Origin: Gammaproteobacteria bacterium
GTDB taxonomy: Bacteria; Pseudomonadota; Gammaproteobacteria; HTCC5015
Assembly (NCBI GenBank): GCA_016928055.1
Contig: JAFGLM010000023.1
Coordinates: 37,464 to 101,463, forward strand
DNA: 64,000 bases
Direction: 5' to 3'
In this document: positions 54,992 through 63,873 of the stretch, one piece after another
Layout: each line of letters begins with the position of its first letter
Position numbering within the stretch: the stretch's first letter is position 1
Notes under the pieces: generated by a model
Told to the model about the DNA's origin: nothing
The model's input: only the letters and a program-made list of their open reading frames with translations
Database searches by the model: none
Made by a program: the position numbers and the translations under genes

Positions 54992-56701
54992 TTAAAACCT
55001 GTAATTAAGATTGAAATGAAACGTGGTATCACCCGCTTCAATATCGATTTCCTGTGTTGGATCGGTACTTGAATCTTCGCCGGTAGCGCCACTGGAATCA
55101 TAATCTTCAAGCGCTACCGCAACATCAAGCCGCATTGATAACTGTCTGTTCCATACCCAACGCAATCCCAATCCGGCGCCGGCTGGATCAACTTCGTACA
55201 ATGTGGTTGATGCCGGCACGGTCGCACCGATTTCAGAGTCGTAATATTCCGGTGCGTATATGCCGGTCTCGGTATGGCCGATATCGTAAAAAACCAGAGC
55301 GTTCATGCTGTTATTCGCAAAACCAGGCGTCCACAGTTCCAGATTGGTATACCAGCCCTCGTCACCCAGGATTGAACGTTCGTCATAACCGCGAACCGTG
55401 GTGGCACCACCCACACCAAATTGCTCACCGGGTACCAACAAATCGCCCGCGGCCTGACCCTGCAGTCGAAATCGCATTAACCAGCCTGCTCCGAAGCGTT
55501 GGTCATAGTTGAACGAATAGCGCGTTGCCGACCAGTCCGACTTCGAACCGTCTTTAACACAATTATAAGCCAGGTCATCACTGTAGCTGCCGCCCGACTG
55601 ATTCGAATAAAAACCAAGTGAATATCCAAACGCGTTATTATTGCCACGCACAACCGCGTTATAACTCACGCCCAATGGATTAGTTCTTACCCTGCCATCG
55701 ACCTCTACGCATTCCAGAGCACTTGCTGTTGGTATCGATTCACCTTCAAAAAACAGATCATTCTCAAATAACTTGTCCTCGTAACTGACTTTTAATTCGT
55801 GCTGGTAATTGCTGGTGCCAGGCAAGAAATAGGAATAATTCAGGGCTATTGCGGTGCCCTTGCCGGTCAGATTAAAAAACTCCGATGCATCCCCACTGGC
55901 ACTTGCCCCGGTATCGATTAACCCGGATTCAATATCTGAATCGGAGTAAGACAAACTTAAAGCGCTGTAGAGGGAATACATCGGCATGCGATAGGAAAAA
56001 CCATATTGCTTGATCGCATCAGTTTCATCAGGCGCGGTGGTGTAGACTAATGCGATTGAATGATCGCGATCAAACAGATTGCTGTATTGGTACCCCAGGG
56101 TTAAACGATAATCACCTGTGTCTTCAGAACCGGTATTCTGCAACACCGTAAACGCAGTATGTGGCGAGCGATCAGTGACCTTTACATTGGCATCAACGGC
56201 TTGCGCTTTTTCACTTTCCTTAAAACCCAGTGTGACATTTTTGGCCGGATGCTGGTTGGCCAGTTGTATGGTGCGTGCAAGTTTATTCAAGTTGGGTGGA
56301 CGGGCCGAATCCAGACCCGGCAGGCTGCGAATGATATTCGCTTTGCTAAAATAGCGATTACCTTCTATGTTCACCTCATCGAGCGGAAATTCCACCACTT
56401 CCAGACGAACAACCCCATCACGCAGAGTTTGTGGCGGCAAGACAACCCGATGAAAACTAAAACCCTCAGAACGCAGCTTCTGTTCCAGCTCATCCGCAGC
56501 CGCCTGCAAGCCTTCCAGACCTTCGTGCTGACCGATAAATGGTTCAAGTACTTTCAATGTTGCATCAGGCGTCAGAGGATTTGTTCCTGTTACTTCATAA
56601 CGTGAAACAGTGAATTTCGGTATTTCGGGTGGCGCCGTTTGTGCCGTAGCGGCCACGCAACATAACAATAGAAACCCGATCAAACTTATTCGAACCAACA
56701 T
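54992..56701 (-). CDS. Two-partner secretion transporter (TpsB, ShlB/FhaC/HecB family)
   Basis: A 569-residue outer-membrane pore that exports the TpsA adhesin. The signal peptide MLVRISLIGFLLLCCVAATAQ precedes two POTRA domains (about 30-170; VSRYEVTGTNPLTPDATLKV and FPLDEVNIEGNRYFSKANI), and a 16-strand barrel follows, with GEQFGVGGATTVRGYDERS carrying the conserved VRGY motif of the L6 loop and a C-terminal phenylalanine (NLNYRF). The first gene of a three-gene operon; FecR-domain protein and adhesin follow. Confidence 0.95.
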   Translation of the reverse strand: MLVRISLIGFLLLCCVAATAQTAPPEIPKFTVSRYEVTGTNPLTPDATLKVLEPFIGQHEGLEGLQAAADELEQKLRSEGFSFHRVVLPPQTLRDGVVRLEVVEFPLDEVNIEGNRYFSKANIIRSLPGLDSARPPNLNKLARTIQLANQHPAKNVTLGFKESEKAQAVDANVKVTDRSPHTAFTVLQNTGSEDTGDYRLTLGYQYSNLFDRDHSIALVYTTAPDETDAIKQYGFSYRMPMYSLYSALSLSYSDSDIESGLIDTGASASGDASEFFNLTGKGTAIALNYSYFLPGTSNYQHELKVSYEDKLFENDLFFEGESIPTASALECVEVDGRVRTNPLGVSYNAVVRGNNNAFGYSLGFYSNQSGGSYSDDLAYNCVKDGSKSDWSATRYSFNYDQRFGAGWLMRFRLQGQAAGDLLVPGEQFGVGGATTVRGYDERSILGDEGWYTNLELWTPGFANNSMNALVFYDIGHTETGIYAPEYYDSEIGATVPASTTLYEVDPAGAGLGLRWVWNRQLSMRLDVAVALEDYDSSGATGEDSSTDPTQEIDIEAGDTTFHFNLNYRF

Positions 56702-56909
56702 AGACTGTTACCCTATTTTCGTTGCTGTTTTTCTAATGCGCTTAACGCCCCACGCGCTAACATCAATTTCATAATCATAGCAGTTACCTGCCGACAGACA
56801 ATACACGCTGAATTTGAATTATGGCTATACAGACGCTGATTTACGGTTAAATAAACCGCTAAATGGCGGTGAAGTTGTCACAACTGCAACGGGAGGAGGG
56901 TCCAGTAGA

Positions 56910-56929
56910 CTGGTGTAACGATACACCAG
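56910..56929. other. Perfect hairpin beyond the ubiI gene
   Basis: CTGGTGTA (56910-56917) and TACACCAG (56922-56929) form an 8-bp stem with loop ACGA, 11 bases beyond the stop of the ubiquinone hydroxylase gene. No T-run follows on either strand, so it could be a Rho-dependent end or a 3' stabiliser rather than an intrinsic terminator. The remaining 200 bases to tpsB hold that gene's promoter, which I did not locate. Confidence 0.5.
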
Positions 56930-56940
56930 AATTTTGGATA

Positions 56941-58188
56941 TCACCACTGATCACCGTCATCAAACAGTGAGTTTCGACCCCGTTGTTGCATTCGTCGCAG
57001 CTGTTCCAAACCGGTCGCACGTTGCACAAAAAACCGTTTCAACCATTGCGAGTGGTCAACAATTGACATACCGAGATTACGTGCCGTAACCACAACTTCG
57101 GCATCAGCTAGAAATAATCTATTCAGCGCATCAAAAGTAAGACCCATAATGGTATTCTCACTGCGCCGTGACCTTTCGTAACGGCGCAATAGTTTTAACG
57201 TTCCGAGATCAGTATTGCGTGCATTAGCCGCAAGCAACAGTTGTCCGAGTTCGGTAACATCCAGCAACCCCAGATTCACGCCTTGCCCTGCCAGGGGATG
57301 CACTACATGCGCGGCATCGCCGATGAGTACCAGGCGTTCTTGAGCGTATTTGTTAGCATGCTGATAACGAAGTGGAAACACTGCACGCGCCCCGCAACTT
57401 AAAATCTCACCTAGAATATTTCCCGATGCTTCGCTAAGTGCTGCGCAAAACTCTTTCTCATCAAGATTTTTAAGACGTATCGCTTCTTCATCCGGCACAG
57501 ACCACACAATCGAGCAGGTGCCATCTTGTAAAGGCAGGAACGCAACAGGGCCGCCCGGCAAAAAGCGTTGCCAGGCGGTATTTAAATGCGCTTGTGCTGT
57601 CCTGACAACACTCACCAATCCGTATTGATGATATGGCCATTGACTAATATCGATTGCGCTGATCTTTCGAACCATCGAGTCGGCACCGTCGGCGCCAATC
57701 AGTAATTGCACCGCAATATCCGGCTGCTGTTTCAGCCTGAGTACAACCTGGCGTGAACCTATATCAATTGCTTGAATATCAACCGGACTGATTAATTTAA
57801 ACGCATCCTGCTGTCGCAGCCGCTGCAAGATCACTGCCAGCAATAAATCATTTTCGATGATGTGGCCCAAGTGCGGTTGCTGAATTTCCGCCGCATCAAA
57901 ATGCAATGTTGCCGAGCCGGCTGCATCCGACACCTGCATATGTCGGTAGGGACTGATTCTCCTGGCCGCCAGCTCGTCCCAAATTTGCAGATTCCGAAAC
58001 AAATATTCTGACGCGAGACTGATAGCCGATACCCGCAACCCATAATCCTGCCCCGCCACATTATCGAGTATGGTATTTTTCTCGAGGAGTGCTGTTTGGA
58101 TGCCTGCGCGCGACAAAATCAGTGCGATGGCGGAGCCAACAATACCACCACCAACAATGGCCACTTGAAACGAACGCGGTGCAGACAT
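56941..58188 (-). CDS. ubiI: UbiH/UbiF/VisC-family ubiquinone hydroxylase (UbiI-like)
   Basis: FAD-dependent monooxygenase of 415 residues that hydroxylates the ring of ubiquinone precursors. I start at ATG 58188 with AGGGAT upstream, rather than at TTG 58194. The dinucleotide-binding motif is VAIVGGGIVGSAIALILSRA, the DG motif is LLIGADGADSMVRK, and the GD motif is LVLIGDAAHVVHPLAGQGVN. It lies directly after ubiH in the order ubiH-ubiI. UbiI and UbiF paralogs are hard to tell apart by eye; the neighbourhood favours UbiI (VisC). Confidence 0.9.
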   Translation of the reverse strand: MSAPRSFQVAIVGGGIVGSAIALILSRAGIQTALLEKNTILDNVAGQDYGLRVSAISLASEYLFRNLQIWDELAARRISPYRHMQVSDAAGSATLHFDAAEIQQPHLGHIIENDLLLAVILQRLRQQDAFKLISPVDIQAIDIGSRQVVLRLKQQPDIAVQLLIGADGADSMVRKISAIDISQWPYHQYGLVSVVRTAQAHLNTAWQRFLPGGPVAFLPLQDGTCSIVWSVPDEEAIRLKNLDEKEFCAALSEASGNILGEILSCGARAVFPLRYQHANKYAQERLVLIGDAAHVVHPLAGQGVNLGLLDVTELGQLLLAANARNTDLGTLKLLRRYERSRRSENTIMGLTFDALNRLFLADAEVVVTARNLGMSIVDHSQWLKRFFVQRATGLEQLRRMQQRGRNSLFDDGDQW

Positions 58189-58194
58189 CGACAA

Positions 58195-59418
58195 TTATCC
58201 CTGTACGCGTGGCAGCGGAGTTTGTAGACCCATACTCATGCGAACCAACTTGCGCCGCACGGATGGCAAACAATCCAGCGCCGATAACGATGCCGCACGC
58301 ACCTGTTTTAATAATGGCAGATCATTGCTGAAGATCTTGATCAGGCTGTCTGTAAATCGAATGACTCGACGCTGATCGATGGTCCGCAAAGACACATAAA
58401 GCTGCAATAACTCGTTGTTACCGGGATCACCGACACTGTCCGGATACAACAGGCAATCCAACAATGCTGATATATCACGCAAGGCCAGGTTAAAACCCTG
58501 CCCGGCTACAGGATGAATGGTTTGCGCCGCGTTGCCTAAAAAGACAACTCGCCCGGCACTCCGATTGTCCGCTGTGACGAGTGACAAAGGATAACGACTG
58601 CGTTTCCCTGCCTGTTGCAAATAACCCAGTCGAAATCCAAATTGTTGCTGTAGTGTGGTCAGAAACGTCGTCTCGTCCGCAAGGATCAATGCATCACTCC
58701 GCGATCGCGGCACAGTCCAGACCAATGCACAACGCGGAGTATTTCCAAAAGCTTGCATCGGTAACATCGCGATAGGACCGTTGCCGGTAAAGCGCTCGTA
58801 AGCAGTATTTTTGTGATTAAGTTGCGGCGTTATATTGGCGATAATCGCATCTTGCTGATAATCATGCTGCCTGCAACCAACCCCCAGCAACGTTCGAACG
58901 ATTGAGTGCGTGCCATCGGCAGCAATCACCAATTTTGCTTGCAACTGAATGGACTGTGGTTCAAGTTCGACCGTTAAATCGACCCAATCAGCATTACTCT
59001 TTATCTCACGTAGTTGAGCCGGACAAATTAGTCGATAATCATCCGTTTGTTGCCCGGGCAGTTTGTTCATTAACACTTTGCCCAGCGCACCGGCCGTTAC
59101 GACATAACCCAACGCCGGTACATTCTCTTCCTGAGCATCAATCCGCGAAGTTCCGAAATGGCCACGATCCGATATTTGAATTATTTTTATTGGCTCTGCA
59201 ATTTTTCGGATATCCGACCACAGACCTAACTGATTCAAAATGCGGCTACTGCCCCATGACAATGCAATCGCTCGATCATCAAAACCGGGCTGTTCTCCCT
59301 GTATTTGTGCGTAGGTTTCAATTAGTACAATCCGATAACGGGCGCGACTTAAAATAGAGGCCAGCACAGCGCCAACCATGCCACCGCCAACAATGATGAT
59401 GTCGAATTTATTTTTCAT
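58195..59418 (-). CDS. ubiH: 2-octaprenyl-6-methoxyphenol hydroxylase UbiH
   Basis: FAD-dependent monooxygenase of 407 residues in aerobic ubiquinone synthesis. The N-terminal fingerprint is IIIVGGGMVGAVLASILSRA, the DG motif LVIAADGTHSIVRTLLG, and the GD motif VVFLGNAAQTIHPVAGQGFN; note asparagine in place of the usual aspartate (GNAA), a change also seen in UbiH proteins. Its stop abuts the start of the next gene. It follows pepP by 36 bases, the conserved ygfB-pepP-ubiH-ubiI order of E. coli. Confidence 0.93.
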   Translation of the reverse strand: MKNKFDIIIVGGGMVGAVLASILSRARYRIVLIETYAQIQGEQPGFDDRAIALSWGSSRILNQLGLWSDIRKIAEPIKIIQISDRGHFGTSRIDAQEENVPALGYVVTAGALGKVLMNKLPGQQTDDYRLICPAQLREIKSNADWVDLTVELEPQSIQLQAKLVIAADGTHSIVRTLLGVGCRQHDYQQDAIIANITPQLNHKNTAYERFTGNGPIAMLPMQAFGNTPRCALVWTVPRSRSDALILADETTFLTTLQQQFGFRLGYLQQAGKRSRYPLSLVTADNRSAGRVVFLGNAAQTIHPVAGQGFNLALRDISALLDCLLYPDSVGDPGNNELLQLYVSLRTIDQRRVIRFTDSLIKIFSNDLPLLKQVRAASLSALDCLPSVRRKLVRMSMGLQTPLPRVQG

Positions 59419-59454
59419 TTCAGAGTGCCTGCTGCACGCCCGGCTCGCAGCCGA

Positions 59455-60768
59455 TTAATCGTCAAGATTTAAACGCATTTCTGCTTCTATTGCGGCGACG
59501 GTTTTCGGTGCATCCTCGGTCAGTACTTCATTGGCATCACGCGTGATCAACACATCGTCTTCAATGCGAATACCGATGTTATGCAGTTCCTTTGGTATTC
59601 CCTTGTCTGCCGTAATATAAATACCCGGTTCAATCGTCATAGCCATACCCGGTTCAAGAACTCGCCATTCATTGTGGACTTTGTAATCGCCAACATCATG
59701 CACATCCGATCCCAGCCAATGACCGGTGCGATGCATATAGTATTTTTTATAGGCGGCATCCTTGATTAAATTGGCACGTGAGCCCTTGAGCAACCCAACG
59801 CTGATCAGCCCACGGGTTATTTCCTTGACCGCCGCTTCGTGCGGATCATTCCAGTGATTACCGGGTATCGCTTCTTCTATCGCAGCATGTTGTGCTGCCA
59901 GTACAATTTCATACAAATCGCGTTGCGCACTGCTAAATTCACCGTTGACCGGGTAAGTACGGGTTAAATCGGATGCGTAACCACGGTATTCAGCACCGGC
60001 ATCAATCAAAATCAAATCTCCGTCACGCAACACCGAATTGTTGTCGGTATAGTGCAGGATACAACCATTAGCTCCGCCACCGACAATGCTGGGATAAGCC
60101 TGTTGTCCGCCGTTGCGATGAAATTCATATAACAATTCAGCTTCAACCTGGTATTCATTCATACCGGGTTTGCAGACACGCATAGCCCTTCGGTGTGCCG
60201 CGGCTGCAATGCGAGCTGCTTTATGCATTTGACGCTGCTCATAAGAGGTTTTAAATAAACGCATTTCATTTAGTAGATATTCAAGCGCGACAAACTCAGT
60301 GGGTGCGCGCACACCCGAGCGCGCATTCTGCTTGACCCGATTTACCCATTCGAGCATGTGTTTATCAAAATCGGGGTAACGTCCCATGGTGTAGAAAACT
60401 TTTTCCTTGTTTTCCAGCAGCCCGGGCAGAATATCGTTAATATCGGAAATAGGAAATGAATCGTCCGCACCATATTCTTCCACCGCCTCAGTCTGACCGG
60501 CGCGTTTACCGTGCCAGGTTTCCTTCTCCTGATCCTTCTCGCGACAAAACAGAATATATTCGCCCTGCTGCCTCTCCGGCACCAGCACAATAACAGCTTC
60601 CGGTTCCGTGAATCCGCTTAGATAAAAAAAATCGCTGTCCTGGCGATAGGGGAAATATACATCACCGTTACGTATGACTTCGGGTGCAGCCGGTATCACG
60701 GCGATTGATCCGGACCCCATTTCGCGCATTAACTGGCGCTGACGGCGACTGTGTTCTTTTTTGCTCAT
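59455..60768 (-). CDS. pepP: Xaa-Pro aminopeptidase PepP
   Basis: Manganese metallopeptidase (M24B) that removes residues before proline. I start at ATG 60768 (437 residues; E. coli 441), because MSKKEHSRRQRQLMREMG aligns with the family start while a TTG start at 60813 overlaps ygfB. The N-terminal domain contains YFPYRQDSDFFYLSGF. The metal site is in LILIDAGAEYRGYASDLTRTYPVNG, YYMHRTGHWLGSDVHDVGDY, and ITIEPGIYI-like TIEPGIYITADKG with IRIEDDVLIT. It is 16 bases downstream of ygfB. Confidence 0.95.
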   Translation of the reverse strand: MSKKEHSRRQRQLMREMGSGSIAVIPAAPEVIRNGDVYFPYRQDSDFFYLSGFTEPEAVIVLVPERQQGEYILFCREKDQEKETWHGKRAGQTEAVEEYGADDSFPISDINDILPGLLENKEKVFYTMGRYPDFDKHMLEWVNRVKQNARSGVRAPTEFVALEYLLNEMRLFKTSYEQRQMHKAARIAAAAHRRAMRVCKPGMNEYQVEAELLYEFHRNGGQQAYPSIVGGGANGCILHYTDNNSVLRDGDLILIDAGAEYRGYASDLTRTYPVNGEFSSAQRDLYEIVLAAQHAAIEEAIPGNHWNDPHEAAVKEITRGLISVGLLKGSRANLIKDAAYKKYYMHRTGHWLGSDVHDVGDYKVHNEWRVLEPGMAMTIEPGIYITADKGIPKELHNIGIRIEDDVLITRDANEVLTEDAPKTVAAIEAEMRLNLDD

Positions 60769-60784
60769 AGAGTGATCGGTTGAA

Positions 60785-61333
60785 TTAGTGCTCGGTCTGC
60801 TGTGGATTCCCAATCGGATTAATTTCCTCGTTAATTAACAGTACTCCAACTCGTACGTATTCCACCAGCTCATGGTAATGAAATTCGTTGTCTTCGTCGG
60901 CGGAATTGTCTTCGATACCGGCACGACTGATCTCGGTTAAATCGGCTATAAATTCGCTCACATCGGGTGCAATATCGACCTCGCTATTCAGACCACCGGC
61001 AAACAGACCAAACAAAAACGATTCACACCAATCACAGAGCGCCTGGGTGCGTTGCGCAAGATCTTCATCTTCCTCCGGCAGCAACAGGTTAAACGTTAAT
61101 TGTCCTTCGTCCAGTTGTTGACTGGTTTCGCCTAATAATTGTTCGAGGGCATCTTCCTGTTGATGCTTTAGCGCCCGCTCCAGACCAATCATTTCCGACA
61201 TAAGCCGACATAACAAATCAACCGAGGTTGGGCGCCCTGAGCACAGCAACCCGCAGGCCAGGCCATGCCAGTGCTCAACCGGGCCATATTCCGCCTTGGT
61301 GCCTAACCGTGACTGGAGTTCAGCGTAGTTCAT
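60785..61333 (-). CDS. ygfB: UPF0149 family protein YgfB
   Basis: A 182-residue protein of the YgfB/YecA (UPF0149) family. It has the family hallmark segments VEHWHGLACGLLCSG, LCDWCESFLFGLFAGGL and DNEFHYHELVEYVRVGVLLI. In Pseudomonas the YgfB protein represses a resistance-linked gene, but in most species its role is open. It is the first gene of the conserved leftward operon ygfB-pepP-ubiH-ubiI and is divergent from the zapA-side genes. Highly acidic. Confidence 0.92.
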   Translation of the reverse strand: MNYAELQSRLGTKAEYGPVEHWHGLACGLLCSGRPTSVDLLCRLMSEMIGLERALKHQQEDALEQLLGETSQQLDEGQLTFNLLLPEEDEDLAQRTQALCDWCESFLFGLFAGGLNSEVDIAPDVSEFIADLTEISRAGIEDNSADEDNEFHYHELVEYVRVGVLLINEEINPIGNPQQTEH

Positions 61334-61457
61334 AACCGCATTCTATCAGCCTTAAAGACCGGTGCATCGGTTATTGTTTTTACCCCTATTAATCAGCGCA
61401 CAATTTTATTGATGATTGCTGTTGACCCGGTCGGTAACGGCGCATACCATTTCTCGC

Positions 61458-61688
61458 ATGAACAAAAAAACGAATCAAAACCCCTCAGCTGAACTGGCAT
61501 CGCTGGAAGCGCAGCTGGAGGAACTTCTCAAGCTGTGCGAGAGATTAAAAGGGGAAAATCACTCATTGCGTGATCAGCAGGATACATTGTCGAGTGAACG
61601 CGCTGCACTGATCGAAAAGAACGAGATGGCACGTAGTCGCGTCGAAGCCATGATCACTCGCCTGAAGGGGATGGAGAATTCTCAGTGA
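61458..61688 (+). CDS. Small coiled-coil protein (TIGR02449-like, ZapB-type)
   Basis: A 76-residue protein from ATG 61458; homology begins at MNKKTNQNPSAELASLEAQL, and an upstream extension to 61416 has no support. It is almost wholly a coiled coil (LEELLKLCERLKGENHSLRD and ERAALIEKNEMARSRVEAMI). Family members lie directly before zapA in gammaproteobacteria, as here with a 4-base overlap, which suggests a partner role at the division ring like that of ZapB; not demonstrated here. Confidence 0.85.
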   Translation: MNKKTNQNPSAELASLEAQLEELLKLCERLKGENHSLRDQQDTLSSERAALIEKNEMARSRVEAMITRLKGMENSQ

Positions 61689-61996
61689 GCAGTATTGCAG
61701 TAACCGTTAATATACTGGATCGAGATTACCAGATTTCATGCGCACCGGAAGAAGAAGTCCTTCTGAAATCAGCGGCCGACTATCTGGACGGGAAGATGCG
61801 GGAAATACGTGAGCACGGTAACGTCATCGGTATCGACCGTATTGCTGTTATGGCAGCACTGAATATCGCGCACGAATTTCTCCAGTTGAAACCCCTTGAA
61901 GAAGAGCGTCGATCAATCGCACAACATATCGCCATGCTTCGGGACACTGTTTCCAAGGCCGTTGCAGCACAGGATGTGCTTCGTGACATCGCGTAA
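61685..61996 (+). CDS. zapA: Cell division protein ZapA
   Basis: Promotes FtsZ bundling at midcell. The 103-residue protein starts at GTG 61685, overlapping the preceding gene by 4 bases. It has VTVNILDRDYQISCAPEEEVLLKSAADYLDGKMREIR in the N-terminal domain (shown in parts as VNILDRDYQIS and LLKSAADYLDGKM), the dimer region DRIAVMAALNIAHEFLQLK and a C-terminal helix. It is followed by 6S RNA and ygfA, the standard gammaproteobacterial order. Confidence 0.94.
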   Translation: MSSIAVTVNILDRDYQISCAPEEEVLLKSAADYLDGKMREIREHGNVIGIDRIAVMAALNIAHEFLQLKPLEEERRSIAQHIAMLRDTVSKAVAAQDVLRDIA

Positions 61997-62102
61997 ACGC
62001 CCCCTTCATTGTTGGCGACGGTGGATGCGTAAAGTATCCGGTGAGGCGGTCGATATGCGATTTGTGAACTCGCTCCTGAACGAATCTGATAGAATGTGTT
62101 TC

Positions 62103-62293
62103 GAGCGTTCTCTGCGGTATTCGAACTGGATTTGGGTAAATCCTTGAGCCTAATTGTTTACCCCGGGGATAAGATTTTTGGATCGGTGTGCAAGCCCGTC
62201 TCGTAACGGGAAGCCTAACGAACTGACAGTCCTCCCCACCTGAACCATCGGTTCAAGGTCGAGAATCCAGTACGGTACACGCGGAGCACGCTC
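62103..62293 (+). ncRNA. ssrS: 6S RNA
   Basis: Small RNA that binds sigma-70 RNA polymerase and mimics an open promoter. The terminal stem is recognisable: GAGCGTTCTCTGCG (from 62103) with GCGGAGCACGCTC (62281-62293), allowing a few mismatches. The conserved hairpin TGAACC-ATC-GGTTCA, with CC and AGG around it, is at 62239-62257. Length is about 191 bases (E. coli 184). It sits between zapA and ygfA, the conserved place, and ygfA follows 29 bases after, as in E. coli. A TAGAAT -10 box lies at 62090-62095, 7 bases before the start. Confidence 0.9.
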
Positions 62294-62322
62294 ACCTTAA
62301 ATCACATTCTTCAGCGCCGTCC

Positions 62323-62904
62323 ATGTCAAATCCCGAACTAAAAGCCTTGCGTTCACAGGTTCTGCAGCAACGCCGTAAGCTCGCATCGCATTTTGTTCTC
62401 GATGCATCCAGATCCGCCACTGACAAAATCATTTCCTTAGTTGAATTTCAAAATGCCCGCAAGATAGGCGTCTACTTTCCATTTGATAATGAAATGGATC
62501 CAAGATTGATCCTGGATTCCGCCTACGCAACGGGGAAAAATGTTTTTCTGCCAGTATTGTCTGAAGGGAAAACGCTAAAGTTTGCACCCTTTTCTCCAGA
62601 AAAGAAGTTGGTAGTCAATCGCTTTGGAATTCCAGAACCTGAATGTCGCGAAAACAAATTGGCTACTGCAGTAAAACTGGATTTGCTGATTATTCCGATG
62701 GCCTGCTTCGATAAAGACTGCAATCGAATCGGCATGGGCGCCGGCTACTATGACAGAACTCTGGCTCAGGCGACTGCCCATATGCCGGTGAAAGTGGGTC
62801 TTGCCTATGAAATGCAACGCGTGGAATCTACATCGCCACAAGCATGGGATATCGCCATGGACATGGTCATCACGGAACAGAGAATTTATCGGCGTCACCG
62901 GTAA
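62323..62904 (+). CDS. ygfA: 5-formyltetrahydrofolate cyclo-ligase
   Basis: ATP-dependent enzyme (MTHFS family) converting 5-formyl-THF to 5,10-methenyl-THF. The 193-residue protein starts MSNPELKALRSQVLQQRRKLA, has RKIGVYFPFDNEMDPRLILD in the substrate region, and the ATP/Mg motif LLIIPMACFDKDCNRIGMGAGYYDRTL (given in two parts: LIIPMACFD and RIGMGAGYYDRTL). It is linked to 6S RNA upstream and possibly co-transcribed with it, as in E. coli; in that organism YgfA is linked to persister formation. Confidence 0.95.
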   Translation: MSNPELKALRSQVLQQRRKLASHFVLDASRSATDKIISLVEFQNARKIGVYFPFDNEMDPRLILDSAYATGKNVFLPVLSEGKTLKFAPFSPEKKLVVNRFGIPEPECRENKLATAVKLDLLIIPMACFDKDCNRIGMGAGYYDRTLAQATAHMPVKVGLAYEMQRVESTSPQAWDIAMDMVITEQRIYRRHR

Positions 62905-62958
62905 GGAACCACTGAATAATTCAGCGTAAACAAAGAATAGTTGGGAAATGAGGTGCCT

Positions 62959-63420
62959 ATGCGCTATTGGCTGATGAAAAGCGAGCCCGATACTTACAGT
63001 ATTGACAATTTGAAAGGGGACGGAATCGGACATTGGGACGGAGTTCGTAACTATCAAGTCCGCAACATGATGCGCGACGATATGAGTAAGGGTGACCAGG
63101 CTTTTTTTTATCACTCCAACTGCAAAAATCCTGGTATTGCCGGAATAATGACCATCTCACGTAACGCATACCCCGATTTCACTGCCTGGGACAACACCAG
63201 CAAGTACTATGACCCAAAATCTAATGAGCGAAACCCGCAGTGGTTGATGGTCGATGTCACCTACAAACGCAATTTAGCTCGATTTATCTCACTGACAGAG
63301 TTGAAACAGCATACTCAACTGGCTGGCATGTTGATTTTAAGACGGGGTAACCGCTTATCGATCACCCCCATAACAGAAAATGAGTGGAATTTTATTCTGC
63401 AACTGGAACAACAGACATGA
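62959..63420 (+). CDS. EVE-domain protein (PUA-like, modified-base reader type)
   Basis: A 153-residue protein from ATG 62959 (GAGG six bases upstream; the frame can extend to TTG 62941). The EVE domain fills it: MRYWLMKSEPDTYSIDNL, HWDGVRNYQVRNMMRDDMSK, GDQAFFYHSNCKNPGIAGIM and NPQWLMVDVTYKRNL are all typical. EVE/PUA-like proteins bind modified bases in DNA or RNA, and some act in restriction of modified DNA, yet this stand-alone form after ygfA is widespread in proteobacteria and has no settled role. Confidence 0.93.
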   Translation: MRYWLMKSEPDTYSIDNLKGDGIGHWDGVRNYQVRNMMRDDMSKGDQAFFYHSNCKNPGIAGIMTISRNAYPDFTAWDNTSKYYDPKSNERNPQWLMVDVTYKRNLARFISLTELKQHTQLAGMLILRRGNRLSITPITENEWNFILQLEQQT

Positions 63421-63830
63421 TTTTCGATTATCGGGCGTAAATAATCCGAATTCAGGCCTGCAAATCATTCCGCAAACATCAGATTTTGTGAAAAACACAA
63501 AAACTTTTAAAAATTCTGGTCTCGAAATCGGAATTTTTAGCTTCAAAATGTCAATCAGGGACAATTTATTAATGTTTGAATCTCGATAGCCGCTAAATTC
63601 TACGAAATTTTCTCTTAAAAACTTAAAATTGAGCTAACGAAAGGACAAATTTGGAGTGATTTGTACAAATTTATGCCGCAACAGCTGCTCGAAATCGAAA
63701 TTTTTGGCGTTCAAGCGTCTATTTTTTGTTCCGATATACAAAATTTCACCAAATTTCACTCCACCAAAAGCTAACTTTCGTCAAAAAGCAACTTTTTTAT
63801 CAATTTTACTAGAATTTTTTCATTTCTTGT
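63421..63830. repeat. AT-rich spacer with diverged direct repeat
   Basis: About 450 bases with clearly higher AT content than the neighbours and no credible gene. A 32-base sequence at 63521-63552 recurs at 63688-63719 with 25 of 32 bases the same (shared core CTCGAAATCG-AATTTTT). GGAGTGATTTG (63653-63663) also has a near-inverted copy at 63750-63762 (CAAATTTCACTCC). These may be regulatory for the histone-like gene, or relics of an inserted element; short apparent reading frames here look random. Confidence 0.5.
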
Positions 63831-63831
63831 T

Positions 63832-63848
63832 TATACTCACTCGCGAGT
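63832..63848 (+). promoter_or_regulatory. Likely promoter -10 and start-site palindrome of the histone-like gene
   Basis: TATACT (63832-63837) is a fair -10 element; no clear -35 is seen. The perfect palindrome ACTCGCGAGT (63839-63848) covers the expected start site, which would allow a repressor or an RNA polymerase-blocking protein to act there. A GGAGGA ribosome site follows at 63861-63866. Confidence 0.45.
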
Positions 63849-63873
63849 AATTAACTCTCCGGAGGAAATAGTA

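Noticed and set aside
58902..59357. 151-residue plus-strand frame opposite ubiH
   Set aside because: ubiH is intact on the minus strand with clear motifs; the opposite frame has no recognisable domain.
63380..63850. Short reading frames in the AT-rich spacer (63380-63589 and 63656-63850)
   Set aside because: Composition is like random AT-rich DNA, the starts lack ribosome sites, and they overlap the diverged repeats.
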